DNA from: Pisolithus tinctorius
Taxonomy: Eukaryota; Basidiomycota; Agaricomycetes; Boletales; Pisolithaceae
DNA: 64,000 bases
Assembly (NCBI GenBank): GCA_024663395.1
Contig: JANFAH010000006.1
Coordinates: 1 to 64,000 of the forward strand
Direction of reading: 5' to 3'
Positions 12,571 to 25,323 of the stretch are shown here, piece by piece; the stretch's first letter is position 1, and each line of letters starts with the position of its first letter. Position numbers and translations under genes: made by a program. The notes beneath the pieces are model-generated. The model was not told where the DNA came from, did not search any database, and saw nothing but the letters and a program-made list of their open reading frames with translations.

Positions 12571-13366
12571 CGTTTCTTTGAAGACGTGAGCATCCAACAC
12601 GCAAAATATGATATGTAGACGCACCCGAGGGAATTGCAGAAATGAAGTACAAAGCAATTTGTTGTGACGGTCCCACTGTCAGAACGCTGGCTGCCGCTGT
12701 GACAGTGCTTTAGCCGGCCCTTTTTCACATTTCCGAGTCCATCAAGTTAGACTCACAGCCCACACCGCATTGAATAGTGCCAAACGATGAAATAATTGAG
12801 AAAAGGAAACACTACGGTACACATGATGGCGCGATGCTCTAACAAATAATATCTCGTGATGCTAATGGAGGGATATCAGAAAATAATGTCCGGCTTGCGT
12901 ATCGCAATAAGAAGTGGGTATCGCGAGACGGAAGACTGACACCGAAAGCGTAGGATGTATATCTGCTCATGTCTACGGCCCCGCCGTTTACGTTTATCTA
13001 TAGTATGGACGGGAATGAATGGGGGTGGATAGCGCGTGATTAGTCGATGCTATTAGATGAATAGACAGACGCGCCGATGACAGTAGAAACACAGACAACG
13101 ACGAATAAGGTAGGCCGTAATATCTTCATGATGAGCAGGTGGGGTGCAACGAGACAAATTGATTCATAAGAGCAGCGCAAAGAGTCCAAGGTGTTCGAGA
13201 GCAAGGAAACAAACATAGAGCGAGAGGTGGAAGGTCGGCCTATTCATGTGAAAAGAAAGGTTCCATGAACGGCCGCAAGGCAAATGCCGGGATTTCTTGA
13301 GGGTCTGCACATCAAAAGGAAAAGGAGAAAGAGTGATGATCCATGAGGTTGCATGGGTGATGCATT
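12571..13366. other. Intergenic, 3' flank of DED1
   Basis: No gene is seen. It holds the upstream flank of the hypothetical gene and, on the right, the 3' untranslated region of the helicase gene. Short frames here have no family signal. Confidence 0.4.
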
Positions 13367-15469
<2,103 letters not shown>

Positions 15470-15676
15470 ATTATCGAACTTGCTAAGACTTGTATCAGCA
15501 ATTTTTCTAAGTCGTTGGTGGGTGAAACAGAAGAAACGTTGGAAGGGAGGGAGACATGAGGATGAAAAATGACGATGACTAATCATAGGATATATTAGGA
15601 AGGAGTGTCCCATCTGCCATCCCCATGCTCCTGCTTCGTCACCGGGTCACCACCCCAACACCGCCCGACAACAGTC

Positions 15677-16512
15677 ATGGCCCAACCAGTGCAAGGACAG
15701 CCAAATGTGCAGCGACCTATGCTGGCACCCCAGACTGACCCGGTCATGCAGGCCCGTATTGAGGCCGACTTCAAGCCAGTATACCTCGCAGTGGGAGGAC
15801 CAGGACATGCCTTTGCATTCTGTCAGCCACACAAAGTCGAAAAGTGCGACATGTGCAAATTGGACTTCACAGCTCTCAATCGGATATCCAAGATATTCAT
15901 CACCAATCCTAACCTGCGCTGTCCACCCCCCACCAACGGTATTGCAGCAGAAGCTCTCTCAAGCAGTCACCAACACCAAGGAGGAGGGAAATGTATGTAA
16001 CCCATATCTTCTCGTGGCACGCTCATGTTTACGCGCTTCAGACGCTCTATAAACACAACAAACACAGAGAAGCTCTTGCGAAGTACAACATGGCCGCTAA
16101 CATTGCCGTTCAGAGGCCACCATGGGAAAGCTCGGCCTTGTTCCGCGAAGAACTTTCTACCGTCATCTCAAATAGATCTGCGGCACTCTTCGAGCTTGGG
16201 GACTACTTGGGTGCTCTCGTAGATGCAGAAACCGTCGTTTCGATCCGGAGAAACTGGCCAAAGGGCCATTTCCGAAAGGCCAAAGCACTCGTTGGCCTCA
16301 GAAGATTGCCAGAGGCCGAACAGTCGGTATCACTCGGCCTCCAGTTCGAACCAAACAACACTGTCAGTCTTTGTTTCCTCTGGAATGTGTAGTCTGCTCA
16401 TTTTATTTAATTGAAGGAATTGAATAGCTACAAGGAGGAGCTTCAAAAACTCATGCAAATACAGAAGGGGAATGACAGCCTCCCAACTCCTGCCGTTTCT
16501 GCTTCAACTTAG
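15677..16512 (+). CDS. SEC72: Translocation protein SEC72 (TPR), one apparent frameshift
   Basis: Cytosolic TPR subunit of the Sec62/63 post-translational ER translocation complex. Exons: 15677..15992, 16042..16362, 16417..16512. N-terminal part contains PHKVEKCDMCKLDF and the block TALNRISKIFITNPNLRC. The TPR part includes TLYKHNKHREALAKYNMAA, VISNRSAALFELGDYLGAL and WPKGHFRKAKALVGL. It ends SLPTPAVSAST. Frame continuity between NLRCPPP and LQQKLSQAVTNTKEEGN needs one base fewer in the six-C run at 15926..15931; with five Cs the protein reads through and the exon 1 phase also fits. I take this as a sequence error rather than decay. Confidence 0.85.
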
Positions 16513-16930
16513 ATGGAGAGCTGAAAGGGCTGGCATTATATCCTAATCCCTCATCTCACAGCTAGTCCAGACCAGGACCTCGCCTTGTGATCCCTTAGTC
16601 CTACACCATAAATGCACGCAAGTAGCAACTATTTGCAATAACACTCCAGGCGTTGAAGGGTTTAACTTCGCTGAGGAACGAGAATTGGAAGCAAAGCCAG
16701 TGCTATTTTGATAGTGACATCTTCAATCCGAACATAACGTGGATTTGATGACCATGCTGACGAGAAGCACGAGGACCTCAATGTTAGTATGTTGTAGTCG
16801 ATTGTTGATTCAGTTCGTCATCCATCCTTTTCACGCTGGCGAGGCGTGTAAGTCACGTTTGGTCCAACCTAAGTTGGATAACAGACTTACTTCTTTGCCG
16901 AAAACTTACTACAACGTTGCTCGGATTTGA
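16513..16930. other. Intergenic between convergent SEC72 and TPT1
   Basis: About 420 bp holding the 3' untranslated regions of two convergent genes. No frame or RNA gene could be supported. Confidence 0.45.
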
Positions 16931-17968
16931 TTAAAGCGCTGATATATTGTCACGACCTGATTCAGCTACACTGGTGTGGTCGGCGGCTCGCTCCGCAAGA
17001 CGTATTTGGGTAATTTCGACTTCGCGCGGTATAACAGGCCCGCTCCCCTCCCAGCCTGGTACTGGTGTGCGGTCGGCGTACTCAACCCGTTGGAAGAATT
17101 GCGGTCCCAAGATACCTTTTGCGTCCCCTTCCGTGAGAACGACGCCATTCTTGGAGAGGTGGAATCTTATGCCCGCGTCTATGGCCTTCTGGACGTCAAT
17201 GAATATAAGGACCTGGGAACTGTTGCGCATGCCTGCACGACGGTAGCATGATGCTCGTTCAATCGATGGCTTATTATTGCCAAAACTCACGACGTACCGC
17301 TCAAGATACCACTGCCAGGGACACCTTGTGCAAGGTGCACATGATTCCGCTTCATCCTGGAAAGCCCTTGAGTAGCTGGGTAGTGCTGTTAGTTCCAAGT
17401 GAGCACGGCTAGTACTACCCTCCATACCGATAAGCTCCCATGCCTTGCGCGTCGTCCCATGTACGGCCAATGGGATTTCAGAGGCAGATGAGATAGGTTG
17501 AAGGTCTAGTTTGACGTCCTAGATAGCATGATGGTACCCTGAAACCTGAAGGACCGCGATGGGCAGTAGAGACGTTACCTTGATCGAATGACCTTGATTG
17601 GCCCTTATCCACCATAGGTCGTCGCCCGAGTTGTTGCTCGGGGTTAGACATGGCTCAAATAACAGATGATATCGATTCTTCTGATCCCGATTCACTATCT
17701 CTTGGAGTTGTAGAAAAGTGACATCTTTGAACATGACATTGGCGAGCTGATAACGGGTCAACTCGTTTGCGTTGAAGTAAATGTTCGTCGTCCTCACCAC
17801 GTCCGAAACGCGTGCGTACCCATCTGAACGAATCTGGAGGCCTGTTGTCTTAGCGCCATGGCGAAGTAGCCACGATAGACTCTTGGATAGCCGTACTTCT
17901 GGAGGGTCTCGGGGGTGACCTCGCTGTCTCGGTGTTGGTTTTTTCTTGTTCTGCGTCTCTGCCGACAT
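16931..17968 (-). CDS. TPT1: tRNA 2'-phosphotransferase
   Basis: Removes the 2'-phosphate left at the tRNA splice junction, using NAD+. Exons: complement(16931..17232, 17298..17375, 17428..17518, 17579..17746, 17798..17968), five exons with consistent phases. Family motifs: RLSKSLSWLLRHGA (catalytic Arg-His), DGYARVSDVL, IVNRDQKNRYHLL, WIRANQGHSIK, PLAVHGTTRKAWELI, GLSRMKRNHVHLAQGVPGSG, GMRNSSQVLIFIDVQKA, and FHLSKNGVVLTEGD. The second exon-4 acceptor (CTACCCAG) is needed to keep frame. Start at 17968 (MSAETQNKKK); an upstream in-frame extension exists but would overlap the promoter shared with APP1. Unlike its neighbours, this gene shows no frame break. Confidence 0.93.
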
Positions 17969-18221
17969 CTCGAGAAACCGAAACCTTTTGTTGTACGAAA
18001 TCTGTCTGTTGGGTACGCTTGTCGTCGCTGTACCGTAGTGGTGCCAGTGGCGGATAGCAGTAGCACCAACTGTCGCCCAACACCAGATGGCCCGGGCGCT
18101 CATGGCCACTCGTGGCTACACCAAGAAGTCGCCCACATCGCCTCATAAACTGCCTGACGGGCGTTTCTTTGCCCGCACATGTTGTCCTGCTTCCTGTACG
18201 TCCAAGAACCCTGCGTACAAA

Positions 18222-20340
18222 ATGTCCTCGCCTAAGTCGCGGTCCAGCTGGAAAGATTACCTTGGCAGACGCGACTTCAGATTCTCACTACCAGCGCGCG
18301 TAAGAACGCTAAGACCATTTCAGAAGAACAGCGCCCAATTGCGCCACCCAGACGTGGTGCAAACTTGGAGTCAATGGGCAGCTCAGAAGCTGAGGCGAAA
18401 TGCCCCCGAGGCTGTTCTCGTCCATGAAGTCGACCTCTTTCCCGGCTGGGCCACTGAGTGCCCCCGAGGCTTGGAACCTAACCAGCTCGACTGTAGGTGT
18501 TCTGGAAATCGCCCGTGCTGTACTTGTTAAATCAGTCTTCCTTTCCAGCATTCGATATCGCAGTGCACATTTCTGGAATTGCTACTTCTCGGCGCACCCC
18601 TGAACTACTCACTCCCCCCCAGCGGACATTTCTTAAACTCGCCAAGAGTACGTGCATGTCTTGGCATGGTGTTTAACGCCAGTGACATCTTCCCGCAGCA
18701 TTTGCTTCCCTCCCAAAGGTGCAGCTAAATCTGACAAACCAATTTTTAGAAGACGGGGGTCTAAAGCTCCCGCCTCGACCTCACGAAATTTCTGATGACT
18801 TCGAAGTCGGAGACCTCGATCGTCGGTTTATTGATAGTCTAAACCAGACTGACGTGCCGTCATCCGACTCAACACAATTATTTTCTGCGCTGTCCTCAGC
18901 TGAAGCCTACACACCCGCTCAGCTGAAGCGGCTGCATGACAATCTAGAGTCCCGTTTGCGACCATTCTGGGCTTCTCCACTGTCTTCAGTGCCTGTGCAG
19001 GTGTCTATCTTTTCCCCTCCTGCAAATCCCGGCGCTAGTCGGCGCCTCCACTCCCGCCAACCAATTAAAACATATGAAGTCCGCCCTGGACCAGATGGGT
19101 TCTTTGCGAGTACAATCACAATTCCTTGGGAAGACGTTCGTTCCCATCCCGTTGCTTCCCACATCGCCAGTGACAAGACCACGCTGGAGCACGAGCTTCT
19201 AGTAGAAGCAAGGGTCGTAGGCCCTGAACACTCGCACACAACACGTGCGCCACGAGCTGCGCTAGGGTGGATCCCGATCACGCACTCAACTTTACGCGTA
19301 ATTTCTGATATCGATGACACGGTCAAATTGTCCAGGGTCATCGATGGCGCCCGAGCGGCATTCCACAATGTGTTCGCCAAAAATCTGGAAGAAACAGTAA
19401 TTCCTGAGATGGCAGAATGGTATAGAGCATTGTGGAGCCACGGAGTTAGGTTTCATTATGTGGTAGGTCACCTCGTGGCTGAAACCGCTGGCGCTCGATG
19501 CTAATTTGGGATGGGCGCTAGTCCAACTCTCCATTCGAGCTTCTGCAAGTTATGAGACAGTTTATCAAGATTTCTGGGCTTCCACCAGGCTCTATCCGGC
19601 TACGCTCGTATACCGGCAAATCACTGTTCAATGGCCTCCTGTCAGCCCCTGCTACCAGAAAAAGGGCCAACGTGGTTGAAGTCCTGGATCATTTTCCACA
19701 GTCAAGGTTCATTCTCGTAGGAGATTCTGGAGAACAGGACTTGGAATTGTACGCCAGGCTAGCTTTTGAGCGCCCGGCACAGATCGTGGGCGTGTTTATC
19801 CGGGACGTGACTGCCGCAGGACTGCAGGACCCAACAGGCACACAGGCAGAAGATGTTCTCACGAATCTACCTAGGTCGCCGAAGAGAGGGAGTACTGTAC
19901 TGCCGCCAGCCACCTCATCAGTCCCGGGACGCTCGGTCACCATTGACAACTTCCGCACGGGATCCGCGCCACTCCCCCAACCATCACGGAAGTCAACTTT
20001 TTTCCCGTCGTCATTTCCGTCATCATTTTCGTCGGCGGTTTCATCCCCGAAGTTGACCGAGGATGAAATTTCACGTGAATCTCTCGATTCGTCGGCTTCA
20101 GGCTCGTTCTCCCTGAGATCGTCGACGTCCTTGAGTTCCAACTCGTTGCGGCTGACCAGACGGGGTACGATGCCTATCACAGATGGAGAGAAAAAGCGGT
20201 GTGATCTACAGAATAGGGTATATCGGGCACGGCTGTCGATACCGAAGCATATTCCATTTAGGGTTTTTGAACACCCTAGGGAGTGCGTGGAAATGGAGCA
20301 GATTACGGACTTGCTTGAGGTTGGTCCGCGTTCTGCGTGA
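18222..20340 (+). CDS. APP1: Phosphatidate phosphatase APP1-like, first exon with frame breaks
   Basis: Mg-dependent phosphatidate phosphatase linked to actin patches and endocytosis in yeast. Exons: 18222..18496 (problematic), 18549..18647, 18699..19462, 19522..20340. The catalytic DxDxT motif is clear in SDIDDTVKLSRV. Other family blocks: TPPQRTFLKLAK, SNSPFELLQVMRQF, LPPGSIRLRSYTGKSLFNG, ILVGDSGEQDLELYA and IVGVFIRDVT. The C-terminal 180 residues are Ser/Pro-rich. In exon 1 the expected pieces (SSWKDYL, ADATSDS, ARKNAKTISEEQRPIAPPR, TWSQWAAQKLRR, VDLFPGWAT) fall in different frames. Single-base changes are therefore needed near 18260, 18295, 18355 and probably the five-C run at 18461..18465. 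The rest is fully open. Divergent from TPT1. Confidence 0.85.
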
Positions 20341-20969
20341 TAGGTGTACCACTGCATATCACATACATACGATTGTTGTTGTACTTCGCTGCATAGTGTT
20401 CACGGTAATATAAATTAGTTTCACATAAACACCGTTTTCCTGGGGATGATCCCCTTGGACCCTCCCTTCCCAAGTCCCTCATCGTTCGGCTTGGCGGGTC
20501 TGCAAGTCCTGATGGTTAGGATCAGTAGGGGCCGCTTTCCGTTGAAGATCAAGTGTGGTGATGTTGGAGCTACGTGTTGATACCATTGAACTGGGAGGAC
20601 AATCGCAGTCTCGGTGACTCATACACTAACCGTTCATCATGCTAGATGTTGATTGGCGGATGATCTGCACACACAAGTCGGTAGAATCAGAATGACATGA
20701 AAGCAAGCCCTGGACAATGACACATTTAAAAACGTGCTGGAAACTCCCCGAGCTTGTACATGTCGAGCTGGATCTCGAGAGAACTATTTTCGCGGAGGTG
20801 ATATCCGATGAGGTCAGGGGAAGTATTTATTCAAGCAGTAACCGCGAAAACCATGGATGTAAAAGTACACCCTCGTGTCTGGCAACTGCTGATGTGTTGA
20901 AACGTCATCAATTTTATACCGACAACTTACCCTACATCACCAGTAACTGCAACTCGTGATGTAAGATAT
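20341..20969. repeat. Intergenic with rearranged copy of the flank at 21.35-21.72 kb
   Basis: No gene is seen. Two blocks recur downstream: a block around 20518-20745 (GGATCAGTAG, GTTGGAGCT, GAGCTTGTAC) matches 21452-21710, and GTATTTATTC...AGTAACCGC at about 20822 matches 21368. Matches were found by eye and are diverged. Confidence 0.5.
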
Positions 20970-21303
20970 TTATGGACAATTCCACCCGTTACTCGTCTGG
21001 GTACAACACGTAGCAATCTGGTCACTGGAGCTATAGATGGGAAACTCATAAGTGGCATTTGTACCTTGATCAACGTAGCGAGACACACCAAGAAGTCCCT
21101 GGGTTACAGTACCAAGCAGGAGGTCCAAAAACAGTGGAGACGATCGTGCAGCAGACATCTGTGCACTGTCTGGCAACTGGGGAAGTAGTGATGAACGTTG
21201 GATGAGTTATTGCACCGATGGAAGTTGGCACTGTACCCAGGATAGGCTCGGCAAAAGCGAGGGAGAAGGCAGAGGCGAAGACAAAGAATGCAGCGAGTTT
21301 CAT
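20970..21303 (-). CDS. Small secreted cysteine-containing protein (extent uncertain)
   Basis: A start at 21303 gives a clear signal peptide, MKLAAFFVFASAFSLAFA, followed by a short mature region with QCTDVCC, WYC and SWC, ending at 21070 after 77 residues. One frame over, the downstream DNA stays open to 20970 and encodes DLLLGTVTQGLLGV and later IATCCTQTSNGWNC. A single-base shift just after DVCC would join the two into a longer protein with paired cysteines, reminiscent of hydrophobins but lacking a full eight-cysteine pattern. A small secreted protein is well supported; hydrophobin relationship is only a guess. A TATA-like GAATAAATACC lies about 65 bp upstream on the minus strand. Confidence 0.55.
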
Positions 21304-21914
21304 AATGAGAAGGTACTGTTTTAGCTGGTATCTGGGGGGAAGGTAGGGGTAGGGGACATCTATAGGGTATTTATTCGGGTAGTAACCGCCAAAACAAAGG
21401 GTGTAAAAGCGCCACACAGTTCAACGTGGCGCGTTTGTGAGCCTTGATAGTCGGGATCAGTAGAAGTTACTTCCCAATGGACATCAGAGGTGGTGGAGTT
21501 GGAGCTTATTAGTGTTGACGCCAACCTTGGAAGACAACACACTCGAGAAGGCCAATGTATAGCCAGAACACATTAACCATCCCGCGTGGCAGTTGTTGTA
21601 TGGTGGAGGATCTATGAATATGAGTCTGCAAAATTAGTGACCAATCAACACCTGAGGAACGACTTTTGTATTTGAAAACGCACCGAAAGTTCCTCGAGCT
21701 TGTACTGTTTGCGGTTTTTGCCACGAGTCGACTTGATTACTTTATGTTTGCAGAGCCGACATTCGCACCCCTGCTGTAGATGCCATTAGAAACTGCGAAG
21801 TGTGAGCTGCACATATCTAGTGGCTGAAAACCCATACGAGGTCTGAGCACCGCTGCGAAAGACCCGCTGGCAAACCTAGCATATAAAAGTGATTAGCCCT
21901 GACCAGTTGACTCA
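21304..21914. promoter_or_regulatory. Upstream region of the secreted-protein gene
   Basis: Holds the putative promoter with a TATA-like element at 21367-21377 (minus strand). Contains the second copy of the repeat described for 20341-20969. No gene of its own was recognised. Confidence 0.4.
21912..21914. repeat. Target site duplication TCA, left
   Basis: TCA directly outside the left terminal repeat; the same three bases follow the right one at 25112..25114. Three-base duplications are the rule for PIF/Harbinger. Confidence 0.8.
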
Positions 21915-21950
21915 GAGTCCGTACGGTATGTTCGCGTAGTCTCGCTACAC
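21915..21950 (+). repeat. Left terminal inverted repeat of Harbinger element
   Basis: Starts GAGTCCGTACGGTATG. It pairs with the reverse complement of 25076..25111 at 35 of 36 bases; the only mismatch is T/C at position 17. Confidence 0.92.
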
Positions 21951-22038
21951 AGTTGCTTGCCGGCTTTGGTATTTTACTTTGTTTGTGATCCTGGCAAGCC
22001 ACCATGCTGCGGAGTTTGTATTTTGAACCGCTCCGACG

Positions 22039-23472
22039 ATGATGGATAGTGAACCCCTGGAACCCTTCCTACCGATTATCGCAGCACTAGCGATGCTCGT
22101 CGGTGAGTCTTGCCTCGAGCTAGTGACTGAAGATATGCCCTCCGATAAGGATCGAGCCAACTGGACTGAGGAAGAGAAAGAGGCCCTTGTCGCTTTCCTT
22201 GTCGACGAGAAAATCGCTGGCAAGATGGGCGATGGGTCGTTCAAGTCTACCACTTGGAGTGCGGCCGCTGCCCACATAAACAAGAAATTCCCGAAACAAA
22301 AAGGTGCGATGAAGACCTCTGATATGTGCAGAGGGAAGCTCAGTAATGTGAGTATCCTGTTCCCTCCCCAGCGCCTGTGTAGCCTCATCGATCATTATTG
22401 GTACAGCTCAAATCTGTGCTGAGGGATATCAACTTATGGCGAGGTCGTTCTGGAAAGCATTGGGATAATGAAAATGGGGAGAATATTATCTCTGAGAGTG
22501 AGGAAAGCGACTTCAAGGAGTGGTTAGCGGTACGTGTCCATCATCTTGGGTCCATCGCTTGACATCGATAACATCCATCGACAGGGCCGACCCGGGAATG
22601 CTATGCGCCAGTTTAAAAACGTCGGTTGGCCCCTGCTTACGGCGATGGAGTCGCTGTTTCCAAATGACCAAGCCCGTGGTATGCGCGCCTACCATCCTAC
22701 GACTTCTGCGGCATTCGTATCCGGCGCCAGTGGTCCTGGCCTCTCCATAAACCCGTCTAGCCATACCTCCAGCGATCCGGTGATGACCCCATCCACGTCC
22801 TCCGCCGCTTTACAGTTCGTTACTCCTCAGGTTGGAAGCTCCGCCGGCATCATTGAAGATGATGCGATCGATCAAATGTCCGTCGACAAGGTAGCTCCTG
22901 CTAACAGAATGAACATGCAGTCCCAGCTATTTTCAACGCAATTTAATCCACCCATGCCGACTCTCGCTTCCCCTACGACGTTACTTAGCTCATATCCCCC
23001 CTCAACTACCAGCTCTATGCCATCAAGTAGGAAGCGTACACATGCGGACGCCAACCCTGCTTCACCCTCTGCTGAAATTCCATCGGCGCAAGCTGCGCTC
23101 CAGTCGCTCTCTATCAAGGACGATGCAGAACGCTCTTCAAAGAAGTCGAAGAAGAGCAAAGAAACGTCCACGCCCGCTTTACTCGTCGGTGTACAGGGTT
23201 CCCTTTCATACCTTGGGTCTGTTATCAGTTCGTTGTCTGCAGTTGCCGCACAGCAAAGGCGTACTGAGCGTATGCACGCCGCCGTGGAGATGCTCGCACG
23301 GCGAGATGACGACCTTCCCCTGTTAGCTAAGACGGCCTTGATGGAAGCGTTCCGTATGGATGGGGGGGCGATCGATTTATACCTCATGTTGGATGATAAA
23401 ACCCTTCATAGAAACTGGATTCAGACTTGTCTTCGTAACCAGAAACTCATTCCAGATGACCTTGTGTTGTAG
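22039..23472 (+). CDS. Harbinger Myb/SANT-like DNA-binding protein
   Basis: Exons: 22039..22347, 22407..22529, 22585..23472. The Myb/SANT-like domain is ANWTEEEKEALVAFLVDEK ... STTWSAAAAHINKKF ... SDMCRGKLSNLKSVLRDI, with the regularly spaced tryptophans expected. A Ser/Pro-rich linker with a basic patch (RKRTHADAN, SSKKSKKSKE) and a C-terminal helix follow. In PIF/Harbinger elements this second protein helps nuclear import and terminal-repeat binding of the transposase. The start may be 22039 or the in-frame ATG at 22135 (MPSDKDRANW), which begins just before the domain. The gene is convergent with the transposase and the stops are about 120 bp apart. Confidence 0.88.
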
Positions 23473-23595
23473 TACCTCCATCATGTTTGTATCCCTGCTC
23501 GCAATTTATCTGACCCGCTGTTTTGTTATGCAAAGAATGATCCAGAGATATTCATTTAGAAAGTGAGAAAAGTGTACATAAAACAATCTCTACGA

Positions 23596-25015
23596 TCAAG
23601 TTTGCCCTCGCTTCCGCAGATACTCCTGGTAGTCGTGCCACATTGCCTCAGCAATAGAATCGCGCAACGCCCTGGCTGATAATTCTTGAGGGTCGTCGTC
23701 TCCCTCGTCATCCCCTGATAGCGCGCTTTCTTCTTGCTCGATGTCGCCAACTTCCCCAGTACCCCCATCACCTCCGCCATCCCCCTCCGGCATTTCTCCA
23801 TCAGCATCTGGATCCCGTTCGTGCGACATAATTAAATTGTGGATAACGCATAGGGCGACAGGAATGAGCGCCTGGATCTCGATAGGATATTCTGGAGGGA
23901 GAAGAAGAATTCGGAAACGACGCTTGATGACACCAAAGATTCGTTCGACAACATTCCGTGCAGACGAGTGACGCAAATTGAAAAGCTCCTCTTTGTTTGC
24001 AGGCCTGTAAAACGGGAAGTAAATGGATATCAATCACGCAGTAAATGCATACCTTAATGATGCTTGTCGCCACTCTGCCAGGTGATAGCGTGTGCGGCGG
24101 TAAGGTACGAGGACTCCTTCTGACAATGGGAAACCAGCGTCGCCAAGGAGATACTTTCCTTGGGGAATATCGAGGCTTGATGCGCACGCTTCCTGGAAAA
24201 TTCGTGCATCCGTAGCCGAACCCTCCCAGCCAGTCAATACATAAGTGAAATTCATGCCAAAGTCACAGGCGAACATGCAATTCTGGGACATGGTGCCCTT
24301 TCGGTTGCGGTATGCGGTGCGGTCATGAAGTGGCGGGGAAGCGGGAATATGACTGCCATCGATGGCACCGATCGCATCCTTGAAGTACGGCCAGAACCTA
24401 TGACTCCGCATGATTTTTGGGTGGACAGTAGTAGTTGAAGAAGCGAATGGGAGTGATACGTGCTTCGAATAGAAGGGTTCAGAAGCAAAGATTGTAACCA
24501 TTTTGCGGAAGTATCTAAGTACGGATGCTGTTAGAAATGGGCGCGGAAAAGCGAATCAAAACGTACCTCGAGATTGTATCATTGGATCTCTGAAAACGTT
24601 CTCCAACATGTCTGATTGGTAGGCCAGTGACACACGTATACAAAAAAATTGCGAGCTGTTCTTCAAGAGAGGTGTGCTTCGAGGCTTGGTAGCCATGGTT
24701 GCGGAGTTCGAGAGTAATTTCTTTGAACGTGTGTACGCTCATACCTAACTCGCAACGTATACGGTCTGGGTGACCAAGGATCAGTTCAACCAACCAAGCC
24801 TCTCCAGAAAGCGCAGATGTGTGGTATGGCCGTATATTCTTAGGGATCTCTCCAGAGAGGAGATCGACCATTAGTTTGGTAAGAATCTGGACAACGACAA
24901 GGACCTTCTCTTGTATGAGCTCTCGCGATTGATGTGCTTCTTCATCGTCCATGGCTGTGCGCCGAGCATTGATCAGCGATATGAGCACAATATGAGCATC
25001 GCAGCTGGCAGTCAA
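23596..25015 (-). CDS. PIF/Harbinger DDE transposase
   Basis: Exons: complement(23596..24004, 24053..24514, 24567..25015), phases consistent. It has the HTH-like N-terminal part (LGMSVHTFKEITLELRNHG, SLEEQLAIFLYTCVTGL, RFQRSNDTISRYFRKM) and the DDE_Tnp_4 catalytic core: first Asp in DAIGAIDGSHI, second in LLGDAGFPLSEG, and Glu in SARNVVERIFGVIKRRF. ALCVIHNLI follows as usual. The tail is acidic and Gly-rich. No stop or frame break is seen, so all three catalytic acids are in place. Alternative start at 24952 (MDDEE). Confidence 0.93.
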
Positions 25016-25075
25016 CTTTCAATTTCCGACCATTCTTACTAATCACCCAATATATCTCTGTAGAATTGTCAAAGA

Positions 25076-25111
25076 GTGTAGCGAGACTACGCGAGCATAC
25101 CGTACGGACTC
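25076..25111 (-). repeat. Right terminal inverted repeat of Harbinger element
   Basis: Reverse complement starts GAGTCCGTACGGTATG; see left repeat. The flanking target duplication TCA is at 25112..25114. Confidence 0.92.
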
Positions 25112-25323
25112 TCAGCAGGTCGTTGGCAAAGGTACCCGACCGTCGGGTGTCCATTTTCCAGGATCTCGGATATTACAGACAAGAGTTACAACATCCCAGT
25201 AGGTTTTACATACAATTGAACATTTTGGTGGGGCACATCTAGTGAGCCTATGTACGAGATCCATACACGTCTTTGGCTTGGACACCTCCCTGTCCCTTGC
25301 GAATGTTGGACTGGGCCCACCTA

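Larger units (their letters stand above)
21915..25111. mobile_element. Complete PIF/Harbinger DNA transposon
   Basis: 3,197 bp bounded by 36-bp terminal inverted repeats that differ at one base, with a TCA duplication on each side. It carries the two convergent genes expected of this superfamily: a Myb/SANT-like DNA-binding protein on the plus strand and a DDE transposase on the minus strand. Both are open once short introns are removed. The near-identical ends and open genes suggest recent insertion and possible activity. It sits between the secreted-protein gene and argininosuccinate synthase and interrupts neither. Confidence 0.93.

Noticed and set aside
12416..12575. Short intron to remove the TAG at 12454 in the hypothetical gene
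   Set aside because: The one candidate with fitting ends is 38 bp and shifts the frame; a larger one needs a very weak GTTTTT donor.
17519..18109. N-terminal extension of TPT1 beyond 17968
   Set aside because: The extra residues have no family similarity and would run into the promoter shared with APP1.
22039..22134. Extra 5' intron in the Harbinger Myb-like gene (GTGAGTCTTGCC donor)
   Set aside because: The only acceptor before the domain would leave an intron of about 33 bp, too short for this genome; an alternative start at 22135 is simpler.
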